From Ectopseudomonas toyotomiensis (GTDB lineage Bacteria > Pseudomonadota > Gammaproteobacteria > Pseudomonadales > Pseudomonadaceae), in contig NZ_FOXK01000001.1 in the NCBI RefSeq assembly GCF_900115695.1, positions 310,001-374,000 on the forward strand: a stretch of DNA of 64,000 bases, in the 5' to 3' direction. Position numbers and translations under genes: made by a program. The notes below the pieces were generated by a model. That model was not told the DNA's origin and did not search any database. It saw nothing but the letters and a program-made list of their open reading frames with translations. Shown here one piece after another: positions 1 through 8,808 of this stretch. Position 1 is the first letter of the stretch; the number at the start of each line of letters is the position of its first letter.

Positions 1-67
1 AGCGGCGCGAACATTCGCTGCGACGCCCTGTCCAACCCCTCGTCCCCGCTTTCAGGAGTCACATGAC

Positions 68-469
68 ATGCTGCGTTACATCCTCCCCGCTCTCGCGCTC
101 AGCCTGATGCTTCCCACTGCCCAGGCAGCCTCGCTGAAGGAGATGGAGCTGACTCGCACCCTGGAGCAGGTCGCCCGACAGAGCAGTGAAGGCACGCCGC
201 GGGCGATCAACGAGGACATTCTCGATCAGGGCTATACCGTGGAAGGTCACACGCTGATCAACCACCTCAGCGTGCGCGAAGCGCATGCGGCGCAGATGCG
301 CGGCAACCCCGATACGGTGCGCAGCCAGCTCGCGGCCAGCGTCTGCCGCAATCCGGGTTATCGCAGCCTGCTGGCGCAGGGCGCGCAGCTGCGTTATCAG
401 TTCAGCGAGTATCGCAGCAACCGTCCGGTCACCGTGGAAGTGTTCGACAAGAGCGACTGCGGTCTCTGA
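68..469 (+). CDS. Small secreted protein of the P. aeruginosa PA3611 type, function unknown
   Basis: The 133-residue product opens with a clear signal peptide (hydrophobic core about residues 3-17, Ala-x-Ala site near residue 20), so it should be exported to the periplasm or beyond. The mature part is a compact domain of about 112 residues with two cysteines (93 and 131) that could form a disulfide. The text (SLKEMELTRTLEQ, GTPRAINEDILDQGYTVEG) matches my memory of P. aeruginosa PA3611, a structurally solved secreted protein of unknown role. A GGAG motif sits 9 bases before the chosen ATG. It converges on the ribbon-helix-helix gene with only 13 bases between stops. Confidence 0.85.
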   Translation: MLRYILPALALSLMLPTAQAASLKEMELTRTLEQVARQSSEGTPRAINEDILDQGYTVEGHTLINHLSVREAHAAQMRGNPDTVRSQLAASVCRNPGYRSLLAQGAQLRYQFSEYRSNRPVTVEVFDKSDCGL

Positions 470-482
470 AGCAGGCGAAAAC

Positions 483-677
483 TCAGCCCCGTTCCGCTCG
501 CCGCTGCGCCTCATCGGCGCGCAGCTCGGCGAGCAAGGCCTCCATATAGCGCGAACGTCGTACGCCGCCCTCGAGGCGACGTCGACATTCATCCTCCAGG
601 CTCAGTTGATTGGTTCGCGCCGCCTGCTGAAGCATGCGATAGAGGTCCATTTCGATCTCCAGAATCAGCTTGGGCAT
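483..677 (-). CDS. Arc-type ribbon-helix-helix DNA-binding protein
   Basis: A 64-residue protein: a short beta strand (PKLILEIEMD), a helix (LYRMLQQAARTNQ) and a second helix beginning SLEDECRRRLEG. This is the Arc/MetJ ribbon-helix-helix layout used by small repressors and antitoxins. I chose the internal ATG because a GGAGAGG motif precedes it; a longer reading would add 19 residues without family character. It lies 37 bases downstream of the phosphoketolase-family gene on the same strand, so the two may be co-transcribed. No toxin gene is adjacent, so a toxin-antitoxin role is not supported. DNA target unknown. Confidence 0.7.
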   Translation of the reverse strand: MPKLILEIEMDLYRMLQQAARTNQLSLEDECRRRLEGGVRRSRYMEALLAELRADEAQRRAERG

Positions 678-714
678 ACCTGCCTCTCCCTTCCTATTGA
701 CCCATTCAGCCGAC

Positions 715-3117
715 TCAACGCAAGGAGCGAGCATCCCCCCTCCCTGCCAGAGCCGCCTGTTCCACAGCCGTCAGCCAGGCGTCGACCGATACGCCGAGCA
801 CCTCGGCCACACTCTGCAGCACGTGTGCCCAGGTACAGCCATTGGCGAACAACATGCTGGCTTCGTCGAACGTGCCACCACGGTTGCGGTAACCAAGCGC
901 GCGGCACGTAGCGGCATCGCCCAGCACCGTCGCCAGATGCCCCAAGGCCACTTCCGGGCGCATGTGGCTAAGCAGCACGCGCCGCCGACAGGCTAACGGA
1001 AACAGCGCCTCACGCTGAGCTGCGCTGGCCACGCTGGCGGCCTCCCAGGCATCGCGCGGTACACGAAAGCGTCCCGGTTCCTGCAAGTAAATCAGACGCC
1101 AGGCCACACCCTGCTCACTCAGACGAACGGCGGCGCGGCGCATCTCGCGCAGCTGATAGCTGCCACTGGCAATCAGCAGCACTGGCTCGCCATCGCCCTG
1201 CGCATCGACCAGCAATGCTCCATCACGGGCCAGTTGCTTAGACTGTTCGACTGTAAAGGCGCAGGGTTGTTCACGCTTGGCTACCACCAGGCACGCAAGC
1301 CGGCCGCGCTCCTGATAGATGCCAGGCAGCAGGGCCAGCAGCGAGTTGTGATCGGCCGGCAACAGCACGCGCATGACATCGTGCATTTCGCCCAGCAGTG
1401 CCTCGCAGAAGGTGGTGTCCTGATGCGATTGCTGGTTCTTGCCGTTCTCCCAGGTGTGCGAAGTGGCCACCAGCGGCCAGCCCAGCCAGCCGGCTGGACG
1501 CCCCGCCTCCTTCTGCTGGCGTGCGAAGATCAGACTCTGGCGCACGGCGCCGAGCATCTTCACGCAAAACGCCTCGTAGCTGGCCACCAGATTCAGGCCG
1601 CCCTGATTGGCGAGACAGGCTGATACCACGGCCTCCTCATTGAGTGCGGTGATCACCGCGCCATGTAGCGACTCCAACTCGCTCTCGGGTTGGCTGACGC
1701 GATGCTTGAGCGCCGCCAGCACACCGCTCAGACGGTTGCTGGCCAATTCGTCCGGGTTGCCGACACGCGGCCGCAACTGCGGGTTGGCGCGCACCAGATC
1801 GACGAAATAACGATCCAGCGCACTCATGGGCGAACAGGGCCGATCATGAAAATGCAGCGCCGGCTGTACCGGTTGCGACGGTTGACGCCGTGCCAGCGGG
1901 TTGTCCCGTTCCAGCACACGACCCTTGCGGCTGGCGAACAGATTGCATGCGTAGGACAACGTCTGCGGCTCTACCCACAAGGCCGCAGCATGCTGGTTGA
2001 ACAGCTCGCGCGCCTGCGCGTCGAGAGCCGGGCTGGCCGGTAGCGGCAGGTTATGAGCGGCGTTGCTGCCAGCGCCGAAGAAACCATAGCCCTTGGTGGT
2101 TTCGGCAATGCCGTAGGGCATCGGCAAGGGATAACCGATCAGCTCGCGGTTGAGTTCATCCACTCGATGCGTCAGGCGCTGCTCCATCTCCCACAGCGCA
2201 CAGACGAAAGCTGCCGGATCACGCCCATCGAAACTCAGGGGATCGAAGCCGCAACCGCGCAGGTGCCGACGAAACCCTTCCAGGCCCTCCAACGTACCCA
2301 GCTCAGTACGCTGCTCGATACGCCGGCCGTTAGCGATCATCACCGGTAGCGCCACGCCACAATCCTCGGCACGCCACCAGCGCGGCATCCAGTCGCTGCC
2401 GCGCTGCTCCTCGGCGGCGCCGTCGGACAGGAACGCCACCAGCTTCTCCCCCGGCAATGGCAGATGCGCGTACTGCAGCTCAGCGAAGCCAAGGTATCCG
2501 CCTTCGGCGATACCGCCAGCGGTATGCGGATTGACGTGACTGCCCAACGGCACGCCAGGGCTGCCGTCCGCCGCCTGGGCGTAGCTGTAGAAATCCGCCG
2601 CCAGGCGGCTCATGCCCGCCTCATCACAAGCGTAGCGCGCGGCCTGCTCTGGATGCTGGTTGCCGGTCAGCAGGTTCAGCGCCTCGATTGCTGCCACGCA
2701 ATGGCCCTGCCCCATCAACCAGCCGCGCGTCTCACCGGTCAGTGCATTGAGTGCCAGGTAGCCGGCATAGGCCGGCACCATGTTCAGCGCGCCACCGGTA
2801 TGCCCTTCCGGCACCTCCTTGAAATCATCGGCCTGCAGCGGCTGGCCATCGAACCTCACGCGTCGCGCATAGGTCATGTGCACCACCAGCCACAGACCGG
2901 CTGCGGTCAGCGAATCCAGCGCGTGCATCAGGCGGTAAACGCTCGGCAAGTCAGGCTGCAAACCGCCCTGCACCAGCTGATGGGCAAGACGAAAGACCGC
3001 AGCGCAGGTCTGCGGACTATGCTGGACAGGTCCGTGGCCAGCTTGCCAGCGGGCAAAGTCGGGGTATTGCTGGGCGTGCTGAACCAAGGTGGCGGCGTCG
3101 GGCAATAGCTGGGTCAT
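715..3117 (-). CDS. Divergent phosphoketolase-family (XFP) thiamine diphosphate enzyme
   Basis: An 800-residue protein of the length and layout of D-xylulose-5-phosphate/fructose-6-phosphate phosphoketolases. Family landmarks visible: GHTGG (about 105-109), GQGH (136-139), SHV..T.GGI.EGG (193-207), the diphosphate/metal segment SDGAAEE (231-237), AHNLP (354-358), NPDE.ASNRL (454-463), SYEAF (513-517) and SHQD (564-567). Several hallmark stretches are altered: HGGP after the GQGH-like motif is CVAA, GDGEAETG has become SDGAAEEQ, and the GRHG before SYEAF is missing. It is a genuine XFP relative but probably a separate subfamily, and its substrate should not be assumed. AGGAG lies 8 bases before the ATG. 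Divergent from the metallo-beta-lactamase gene. Confidence 0.82.
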   Translation of the reverse strand: MTQLLPDAATLVQHAQQYPDFARWQAGHGPVQHSPQTCAAVFRLAHQLVQGGLQPDLPSVYRLMHALDSLTAAGLWLVVHMTYARRVRFDGQPLQADDFKEVPEGHTGGALNMVPAYAGYLALNALTGETRGWLMGQGHCVAAIEALNLLTGNQHPEQAARYACDEAGMSRLAADFYSYAQAADGSPGVPLGSHVNPHTAGGIAEGGYLGFAELQYAHLPLPGEKLVAFLSDGAAEEQRGSDWMPRWWRAEDCGVALPVMIANGRRIEQRTELGTLEGLEGFRRHLRGCGFDPLSFDGRDPAAFVCALWEMEQRLTHRVDELNRELIGYPLPMPYGIAETTKGYGFFGAGSNAAHNLPLPASPALDAQARELFNQHAAALWVEPQTLSYACNLFASRKGRVLERDNPLARRQPSQPVQPALHFHDRPCSPMSALDRYFVDLVRANPQLRPRVGNPDELASNRLSGVLAALKHRVSQPESELESLHGAVITALNEEAVVSACLANQGGLNLVASYEAFCVKMLGAVRQSLIFARQQKEAGRPAGWLGWPLVATSHTWENGKNQQSHQDTTFCEALLGEMHDVMRVLLPADHNSLLALLPGIYQERGRLACLVVAKREQPCAFTVEQSKQLARDGALLVDAQGDGEPVLLIASGSYQLREMRRAAVRLSEQGVAWRLIYLQEPGRFRVPRDAWEAASVASAAQREALFPLACRRRVLLSHMRPEVALGHLATVLGDAATCRALGYRNRGGTFDEASMLFANGCTWAHVLQSVAEVLGVSVDAWLTAVEQAALAGRGDARSLR

Positions 3118-3241
3118 GAGTGCTCTCCTGAATGTTTGCCTGCAGTTTAGGTATCGCTACGAGGCACCCGCTGACCTGCATCAAGACTCGCTCCGGTTCG
3201 AAGCGGCAGACTCGTCTCAAGATCACGACAAGGAAAAAACC

Positions 3242-4645
3242 ATGGCTCTGCTCACTTTTCTCGGTGCGATTCAACAGGTCACCGGCTCCTGTTACCTGGT
3301 GGAAAGCCGCGATGGCGCCAAGGTTCTGCTCGAATGCGGCATGCATCAGGGACGCCGCCAGGAAGAGGATCTGAACCGCAGTGCATTTCCTTTCGACCCG
3401 AGCAGCCTGGATGCGGTGGTGATCTCCCACGCCCACCTCGATCATAGCGGGCTGCTGCCGCGCCTGGTCGCCGAAGGCTATCGCGGCCCGATCCACGCCA
3501 CCGAGGCCAGCTGCGAACTGCTCGAGCTGATGCTGCTGGATTCGGCCTTCCTGCAGGAGAAGGACGCCGAATGGGAAAACCGCTGGCGCGCACGCCAGGG
3601 CAAGCCGGCGGTCAAGCCGCTATACACCATCGCCAATGCCGAGCAGGCGCTCAGCCAGCGCCGCGCGCATGCCTACGGCACAGCGGTCGAGGTTGCCAAG
3701 GGCGTGCAGGTCACCTTCCACAATGCCGGCCATATCCTCGGCTCGGCCATCGTCGAGATGCAGGTAGAGGATCACCATTTGCACCGTCATCTGGTGTTCT
3801 CCGGCGACCTGGGCAACACCTGCTCGCCGCTGATGCAAGCGCCGACGCAACTGAACCAGGCTGATGTGCTGCTGATGGAGTCGACCTACGGCGACCGTGA
3901 TCATCGCCCCAGCGACGAAACCCTGGAGGAGCTGGCCGACATCCTGCAACAGGCGCACAAGGAAGGCGGCAACGTGCTGATTCCGTCGTTCGCCGTCGGC
4001 CGCACCCAGGATCTGATCTATTACCTTGGCCGCTTCTATCAGGAAGGCCGTCTGCCACAGCAGGCCGTGTTCCTCGACAGTCCCATGGCGATCCGCGCCA
4101 ACGCCATCTACAGCCGCTTTCATGACCAGTTCGCGGCTACCGATCGCGCGGCGCTGGCAGCCAAGGGTGTCAAGCGAGTCGAGGACTGGCTGCCAGTGTT
4201 GCGCTGCACGCCAACAGCCGAAGAATCGATGTCTATCAACCGGATCAAGAGCGGCGCGATCATCATCGCCGGTGCCGGCATGTGCAATGGCGGGCGTATC
4301 GTTCATCACTTCAAGCACAACCTCTGGCGCGAGAACTGCCATCTGGTTTTCCCTGGCTTCCAGGCCAAGGGCACGCTGGGTCGTTTGATCGTCGACGGTG
4401 CGGAAACGGTCAAGGTGCTGCACCAGCGCATCGCGGTGAAGGCCAAGGTGCATACCCTGGGCGGTTTCTCCGCGCACGCCGGGCAAACGCAACTGCTCGA
4501 CTGGGCCAGCCGGTTCGAGCATCACCCCGAGCTGTACCTGGTGCACGGTGAGCTGGAGAAGATGCAGGCCCTGCAAGCCGCTCTGCGCGAACGCCTGAAC
4601 TGGATCGCCAACATTCCCGAACCCGGCGAGCAGATCGCCCTGTAA
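3242..4645 (+). CDS. MBL-fold beta-CASP family RNA/DNA-processing hydrolase
   Basis: A 467-residue metallo-beta-lactamase protein of the Ysh1/CPSF-like beta-CASP group. It has the metal-binding HAHLDH motif (63-68), a downstream NAGHILGS segment, FSGDLG, and the beta-CASP features ESTYGDR, SFAVGRTQ, GAGMCNGGR and GGFSAHAGQ followed by VHGE. Such proteins are usually exo- or endoribonucleases; E. coli lacks this type but many pseudomonads carry it. I start at the ATG preceded by AAGGAAA; an upstream in-frame ATG would overlap the promoter of the divergent phosphoketolase gene and adds no homologous sequence. The biological target is not evident. Confidence 0.9.
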   Translation: MALLTFLGAIQQVTGSCYLVESRDGAKVLLECGMHQGRRQEEDLNRSAFPFDPSSLDAVVISHAHLDHSGLLPRLVAEGYRGPIHATEASCELLELMLLDSAFLQEKDAEWENRWRARQGKPAVKPLYTIANAEQALSQRRAHAYGTAVEVAKGVQVTFHNAGHILGSAIVEMQVEDHHLHRHLVFSGDLGNTCSPLMQAPTQLNQADVLLMESTYGDRDHRPSDETLEELADILQQAHKEGGNVLIPSFAVGRTQDLIYYLGRFYQEGRLPQQAVFLDSPMAIRANAIYSRFHDQFAATDRAALAAKGVKRVEDWLPVLRCTPTAEESMSINRIKSGAIIIAGAGMCNGGRIVHHFKHNLWRENCHLVFPGFQAKGTLGRLIVDGAETVKVLHQRIAVKAKVHTLGGFSAHAGQTQLLDWASRFEHHPELYLVHGELEKMQALQAALRERLNWIANIPEPGEQIAL

Positions 4646-4776
4646 TCGGCGCTTACGAAAAGCTGGAAACGAAACGGCAGACTGCCTGTGGCAAGCTGCT
4701 CAACACTCCATAATCAAGGAACCGGCCACCGCGAGAGGCTACTCGCCTCTCACAGGCCAAGAAGAGGAGAGTTTCC

Positions 4777-5850
4777 ATGCCCTTTGAACCGGACGACTAT
4801 CTGTCGCGCCACGTGCAAACCAGCGAGGTCGACCTGAGCAGCAAGGTGGAGGAACTGGTAGCTCTGGCAACCCCGAGCAACAGCCCCAACCTGGCGTTGT
4901 ACCGCGAAATGCTCACCACGGTGATCCATATGGCCCAGGCGGATCGTAACCGCTGGGACGCCAAGATCATGATGCAGACCCTGCGTGAGATGGAGCATGC
5001 CTTCGGCGTGCTGGAACAACTGAAACGGCGACGCAAGGTCACGGTATTCGGCTCAGCACGAACGCCACCCGATCACCCCCTGTACAGGCAGGCTCGCGAG
5101 CTCGGCGCATTACTGGCACATCGCGATCTGATGGTGGTCACGGGTGCCGGTGGCGGCATCATGGCAGCAGCCCATGAAGGCGCCGGTGCGGAAAGCAGCC
5201 TGGGCTTCAATATCACCCTGCCCTTCGAACAAACCGCCAACGCGACCATGCGCGGTAGCCATCACCTGCTGTCGTTCCACTTCTTCTTTCTGCGCAAGCT
5301 GTTCTTCGTCAAGGAGGCCGATGGCCTGGTGCTGTGCCCCGGCGGTTTCGGCACCCTCGACGAAGCGCTGGAAGTGCTGACCCTGATCCAGACCGGCAAG
5401 AGCCCGCTGGTGCCCGTGGTACTGCTCGACCAACCGGGCGGTAGCTACTGGGAAGATGCACTGGGCTTCATCCGTCGTCAGCTTGGCGATAACGGCTATA
5501 TCCTGCCTACCGATCTCAACCTGATGCACCTGGTCTACAGCGCCGAAGAGGCGGTGGATGAAATCGCGCGCTTCTACCGCAACTTCCACTCCAGCCGCTG
5601 GCTCAAGGATCGCTTCGTGATTCGCCTCAATCATCCGCTCAATGAGGCAACTCTGGCCAAGCTGGACAGTGACTTCGCCAGCCTGTGCAAGGAAGGTGGC
5701 TTTACCCAACAACCCTACTGCGAGCAGGAGCGCGACGAACCGGAACTGTGCCACCTGACCCGTCTGGCTTTTGCCTTCAACGGTCGCGACTATGGCCGCC
5801 TGCGCGCGCTGCTCAATGTAGTCAACGAGCCGGAGAATTGGGCAACCTGA
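4777..5850 (+). CDS. LOG family protein (lysine-decarboxylase-like Rossmann fold, nucleotide phosphoribohydrolase-like)
   Basis: A 357-residue protein with the LOG core: VFGSAR (90-94), GAGGGIM..AHEGA (123-136) and the diagnostic PGGFGTLDE (188-196). LOG proteins in bacteria and plants release free bases from nucleoside 5'-monophosphates; they do not decarboxylate lysine despite older names. N-terminal (about 80 residues) and C-terminal (about 100 residues) extensions make it longer than the compact 190-residue LOG type, closer to the larger proteobacterial class. AAGAAGAGGAG precedes the ATG. A strong bidirectional terminator follows. Exact substrate unknown. Confidence 0.85.
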   Translation: MPFEPDDYLSRHVQTSEVDLSSKVEELVALATPSNSPNLALYREMLTTVIHMAQADRNRWDAKIMMQTLREMEHAFGVLEQLKRRRKVTVFGSARTPPDHPLYRQARELGALLAHRDLMVVTGAGGGIMAAAHEGAGAESSLGFNITLPFEQTANATMRGSHHLLSFHFFFLRKLFFVKEADGLVLCPGGFGTLDEALEVLTLIQTGKSPLVPVVLLDQPGGSYWEDALGFIRRQLGDNGYILPTDLNLMHLVYSAEEAVDEIARFYRNFHSSRWLKDRFVIRLNHPLNEATLAKLDSDFASLCKEGGFTQQPYCEQERDEPELCHLTRLAFAFNGRDYGRLRALLNVVNEPENWAT

Positions 5851-5865
5851 GCTGACGTGCTGCCG

Positions 5866-5887
5866 TAGCCCGGATGGCATCCGGGCC
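5866..5887. repeat. REP-like palindrome
   Basis: GTAGCCCGGATG-G-CATCCGGGCC: 9-base arms around a single central base. The GTAGCCCGGAT motif is typical of dispersed Pseudomonas REP-like palindromes. It sits directly before the nadA/LOG terminator, between two convergent genes. Confidence 0.6.
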
Positions 5888-5896
5888 ACGTAAAGC

Positions 5897-5924
5897 AAGA
5901 AGCCCAGCATTGGCTGGGCTTCTT
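5897..5924. terminator. Bidirectional rho-independent terminator between LOG gene and nadA
   Basis: A perfect 12-base-pair stem (AAGAAGCCCAGC / GCTGGGCTTCTT) with an ATTG loop, and T-rich/A-rich flanks on both sides. It can serve both convergent genes. Confidence 0.9.
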
Positions 5925-5939
5925 CTTACTGCATGCCTA

Positions 5940-6998
5940 TCAGGCGTTACCGGCGACCTTCATCCGCGCCGCCTGGGTGAAATCGAGCATGCGCTTGAGC
6001 GGCTTGATCGCCTTGGGAATCAGCGCCGGGTCGACATGAATCTCGCCGGAGCCCTGACGCAAGCCGGTCAGCACGCGCTCCAGCGTATTCATCGCCATCC
6101 ACGGGCAGTGCGCGCAGCTACGGCAGGCGGCGCCATTGCCGGCGGTTGGCGCCTCGATAAAGGTCTTGTCCGGGCATAGCTGCTGCATCTTGTAGAAGAT
6201 GCCGCGGTCGGTGGCGACGATGAAGGTGGAATTCGGCAGGGTCTGCGCCGCCTTGATCAACTGGCTGGTGGAGCCAACCGCATCGGCCAGTTCGACCACG
6301 TTCTGCGGCGATTCCGGGTGCACCAGGATGGCGGCGTCCGGGTAGAGTGCCTTCATGTCCAGCAGCTGCTTGGACTTGAATTCCTCATGCACGATGCAGG
6401 CGCCATCCCACAGCAGCATGTCGGCGCCGGTCTCGCGCTGGATGTAGTTGCCCAGATGCTTGTCCGGCGCCCAGATGATGGTCTCGCCGTTGTCCATCAG
6501 GCTCTCGACAATCTCCAGCGCGCAGCTGGAGGTCACCACCCAGTCGGCACGCGCCTTCACCGCTGCCGAGGTGTTGGCGTAAACCACCACGGTGCGCTCC
6601 GGGTGCTGGTCGCAAAAAGCCGAGAACTCGTCCACCGGGCAACCCAGATCCAGCGAGCAGGTCGCCTCCAGGGTCGGCATCAACACGCGCTTTTCCGGGT
6701 TGAGGATCTTCGCCGTCTCGCCCATGAACTTGACCCCGGCCACCACCACGGTCTGAGCCGGGTGCTGATTGCCGAAGCGGGCCATTTCCAGGGAGTCGGA
6801 AACGCAGCCACCGGTTTCCTCGGCCAGCGCCTGGATCACCGGATCACAGTAGTAGTGCGCCACCAGCACCGCGTTCTGCTTCTTCAGCTCAGCGGCGATT
6901 TCGCGGCGATAGAAGGCCTCCTCCTCGGCGGTCAGCGGCTTGGGCTGTTTGGCATCGAGGTGGGCTTGAACCAGAAGGCGTTCGGAAATCTGCGTCAT
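5940..6998 (-). CDS. nadA: Quinolinate synthase A
   Basis: Condenses iminoaspartate with dihydroxyacetone phosphate to quinolinate in de novo NAD synthesis, using an oxygen-sensitive [4Fe-4S] cluster. The 352-residue protein has [35 protein letters not shown], the cysteine-bearing [14 protein letters not shown](S/C)-type [19 protein letters not shown] and the C-terminal [14 protein letters not shown] chose MTQISER as the start; upstream in-frame codons run back into the tRNA-Lys gene. It is the last gene of the minus-strand series after tRNA-Lys, from which a terminator separates it. Confidence 0.96.
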   Translation of the reverse strand: MTQISERLLVQAHLDAKQPKPLTAEEEAFYRREIAAELKKQNAVLVAHYYCDPVIQALAEETGGCVSDSLEMARFGNQHPAQTVVVAGVKFMGETAKILNPEKRVLMPTLEATCSLDLGCPVDEFSAFCDQHPERTVVVYANTSAAVKARADWVVTSSCALEIVESLMDNGETIIWAPDKHLGNYIQRETGADMLLWDGACIVHEEFKSKQLLDMKALYPDAAILVHPESPQNVVELADAVGSTSQLIKAAQTLPNSTFIVATDRGIFYKMQQLCPDKTFIEAPTAGNGAACRSCAHCPWMAMNTLERVLTGLRQGSGEIHVDPALIPKAIKPLKRMLDFTQAARMKVAGNA

Positions 6999-7103
6999 AT
7001 CATCGAACCTGCGGCGCTCTTGAGCGAGCTGCGAGTATACCCCCTGGTTGCCCATCACCACAGGCGGGGCAGTATCGGCCAGAGGGCTTTTCCGAGAGCA
7101 AAA

Positions 7104-7129
7104 AAAAGCCAGTCTCACGACTGGCTTTT
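7104..7129 (-). terminator. Rho-independent terminator downstream of tRNA-Lys
   Basis: AAAAGCCAGTC-GTGA-GACTGGCTTTT followed by more T residues on the minus strand, 7 bases past the tRNA 3' end. It should end the tRNA transcript ahead of nadA. Confidence 0.88.
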
Positions 7130-7135
7130 GCGATC

Positions 7136-7211
7136 TGGTGGGTCGTGTAGGATTCGAACCTACGACCAATTGGTTAAAAGCCAACTGCTCTACCAACTGA
7201 GCTAACGACCC
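7136..7211 (-). tRNA. tRNA-Lys (anticodon TTT)
   Basis: Read on the minus strand, a 76-nucleotide cloverleaf: acceptor GGGTCGT pairs with ACGACCC, D-loop AGCTCAGTTGGTAGAGC, anticodon loop CTTTTAA with anticodon TTT, T-loop GGTTCGAATCC, and an encoded CCA end. No variable-loop oddities. A sigma70-like promoter lies immediately upstream and a terminator immediately downstream, so it is a single-gene unit. Confidence 0.97.
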
Positions 7212-7223
7212 AACGCGAGGCGC

Positions 7224-7251
7224 ATGATACTGATTTAATTCAGGAAATCAA
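7224..7251 (-). promoter_or_regulatory. Sigma70-type promoter of tRNA-Lys
   Basis: On the minus strand TTGATT, a 16-base spacer and TATCAT, ending 12 bases before the mature tRNA 5' end. The segment is A+T-rich compared with its neighbours. Predicted only from motif and position. Confidence 0.65.
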
Positions 7252-7269
7252 CACTTCGCGAAAACTTTT

Positions 7270-7944
7270 TCAGAAGTAGCGCGTCGCATCAGGCACACCG
7301 GCAGCAGCGAAACCGGCTGCACGCAGGCGGCAGCTGTCGCACTTGCCACAGGCGCGGCCGTCATCGTCGGCCTGGTAGCAGGACACGGTCAGCGCATAGT
7401 CCACGCCCAGGCGCATGCCGGTCTGGATGATCTCGCCCTTGCCCATCTGCTGCAGCGGCGCACGGATGGCAAAGCCCTGCCCCTCGACACCGGCCCTGGT
7501 CGCCAGGTTGGCCATGCGCTCGAAAGCCTCGACGAACTCCGGACGGCAATCGGGATAGCCCGAGTAGTCCACCGCGTTGACGCCGATGAAGATATCACGC
7601 GCTTCAAGCACCTCAGCCCAGCCCAAGGCCAGCGCCAGGAACACCGTGTTGCGTGCTGGCACGTAGGTGGCGGGAATGCCTTCGGTGGGCGATTCGGGCA
7701 CGGCGATGCTGCTATCGGTCAACGCCGAACCACCGATACCATTGAGGTTCAGGCCGATCACCTTGTGCTCGACCACGCCCAGCTGCCGTGCCACACGCTC
7801 GGCTGCCTGCAACTCGGCGCGATGGCGCTGCCCATAGTCGAAGCTCATGCTGTAGCAGCTGTAGCCCTCGGCCTTGGCCATGGCGACCACGGTGGCCGAG
7901 TCCAGGCCACCGGAAAGGAGGATGACCGCTTTCTTGTCGTTCAT
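7270..7944 (-). CDS. queC: 7-cyano-7-deazaguanine synthase
   Basis: Makes preQ0 from 7-carboxy-7-deazaguanine, ammonia and ATP in queuosine biosynthesis. The 224-residue protein has the PP-loop SGGLDSAT (11-18), [35 protein letters not shown], and a C-terminal zinc-binding cysteine set ([17 protein letters not shown]). It begins 2 bases after the queE stop on the same strand, so the two consecutive steps of the pathway are encoded as one unit. Confidence 0.97.
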   Translation of the reverse strand: MNDKKAVILLSGGLDSATVVAMAKAEGYSCYSMSFDYGQRHRAELQAAERVARQLGVVEHKVIGLNLNGIGGSALTDSSIAVPESPTEGIPATYVPARNTVFLALALGWAEVLEARDIFIGVNAVDYSGYPDCRPEFVEAFERMANLATRAGVEGQGFAIRAPLQQMGKGEIIQTGMRLGVDYALTVSCYQADDDGRACGKCDSCRLRAAGFAAAGVPDATRYF

Positions 7945-7946
7945 GT

Positions 7947-8594
7947 TCAGTGTCCCGGCTCGTCGTTCCAGAGAATCTTGTGCAGCTGCAATTGCAGGCG
8001 TACGGGCAGGTTGTCGGCAACGATCCAGTCTGCCAGCGCACGTGCATCGACCTGTTTGTGGCTGGGCGAGAACAGCACCTCACCGGCACGAGCAGCCAGG
8101 TCATATTCGATCAATTTGGATACTGCCCAGTCGTAGTCTTCACGCGAGCAGATGACGAACTTGACCTGGTCATTGTCGGTGAGCCACTCGATGTTCTCGT
8201 AACGGTTACGCTGCACCTCAGCCGAACCGGGCGTCTTCAGATCGAGCACCTTGCTGACCCGTGCATCGACCGCTGAGACGTCAAGCGCACCACTGGTTTC
8301 CAGCGACACCTCGTAACCGGCATCGCACAGGCGCGCAAGCAGAGGGATACAGTTGGGTTGAGCCAGCGGCTCGCCGCCGGTGACGCAGATGTAGCGCGGC
8401 CGATAGGCGGCCACCTGGTCGAGGATACTGTCCAGCGTGACGATCTCGCCGCCACTGAAGGCATAGGCGGTGTCACAGTACTGACAGCGCAGGGGGCAGC
8501 CGGTAAGGCGCACGAATACCGTCGGCAAGCCAGCGGTACGCGTTTCCCCCTGCAACGAGTAGAAAATCTCGGTGATGCGCAGGGTTTCTTGCAT
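7947..8594 (-). CDS. queE: 7-carboxy-7-deazaguanine synthase (radical SAM)
   Basis: Converts 6-carboxy-tetrahydropterin to 7-carboxy-7-deazaguanine. The 215-residue protein has FYSLQGET and the radical-SAM cluster motif CPLRCQYC (C-x3-C-x2-C), then the SAM-binding TGGEPL. I start at [11 protein letters not shown], where family similarity begins; the in-frame extension upstream is unsupported. It precedes queC with a 2-base gap and follows the cpoB terminator, so it starts a new transcription unit. Confidence 0.95.
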   Translation of the reverse strand: MQETLRITEIFYSLQGETRTAGLPTVFVRLTGCPLRCQYCDTAYAFSGGEIVTLDSILDQVAAYRPRYICVTGGEPLAQPNCIPLLARLCDAGYEVSLETSGALDVSAVDARVSKVLDLKTPGSAEVQRNRYENIEWLTDNDQVKFVICSREDYDWAVSKLIEYDLAARAGEVLFSPSHKQVDARALADWIVADNLPVRLQLQLHKILWNDEPGH

Positions 8595-8767
8595 GGTAGC
8601 CACGAGCGTGATGACGAAACAGGCCATCCGCTTCCGTTGCGTGGAAAGACAGGAACGCCGGCAGCGGCCGACGTTCGACAAGGCATGGCGACAAGGACAT
8701 CAGCCGAGCTGAAACCCCACCTCGCATGCGAGCGCGCATTCTAATGGATCACGCGAGAGCAGATAAG

Positions 8768-8794
8768 AAAAACCCGCGACGAGCGCGGGTTTTT
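8768..8794 (-). terminator. Terminator of the tol-pal-cpoB operon
   Basis: Stem AAAAACCCGCG / CGCGGGTTTTT around a 5-base loop; on the minus strand it ends in a T run. It lies 14 bases beyond the cpoB stop and separates the operon from queE-queC. Confidence 0.92.
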
Positions 8795-8808
8795 CGTCAA
8801 TTGCTGGC

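Noticed and set aside
483..3117. Ribbon-helix-helix gene as the antitoxin of a toxin-antitoxin pair
   Set aside because: Its only same-strand neighbour is an 800-residue metabolic enzyme; no toxin-sized partner gene is adjacent.
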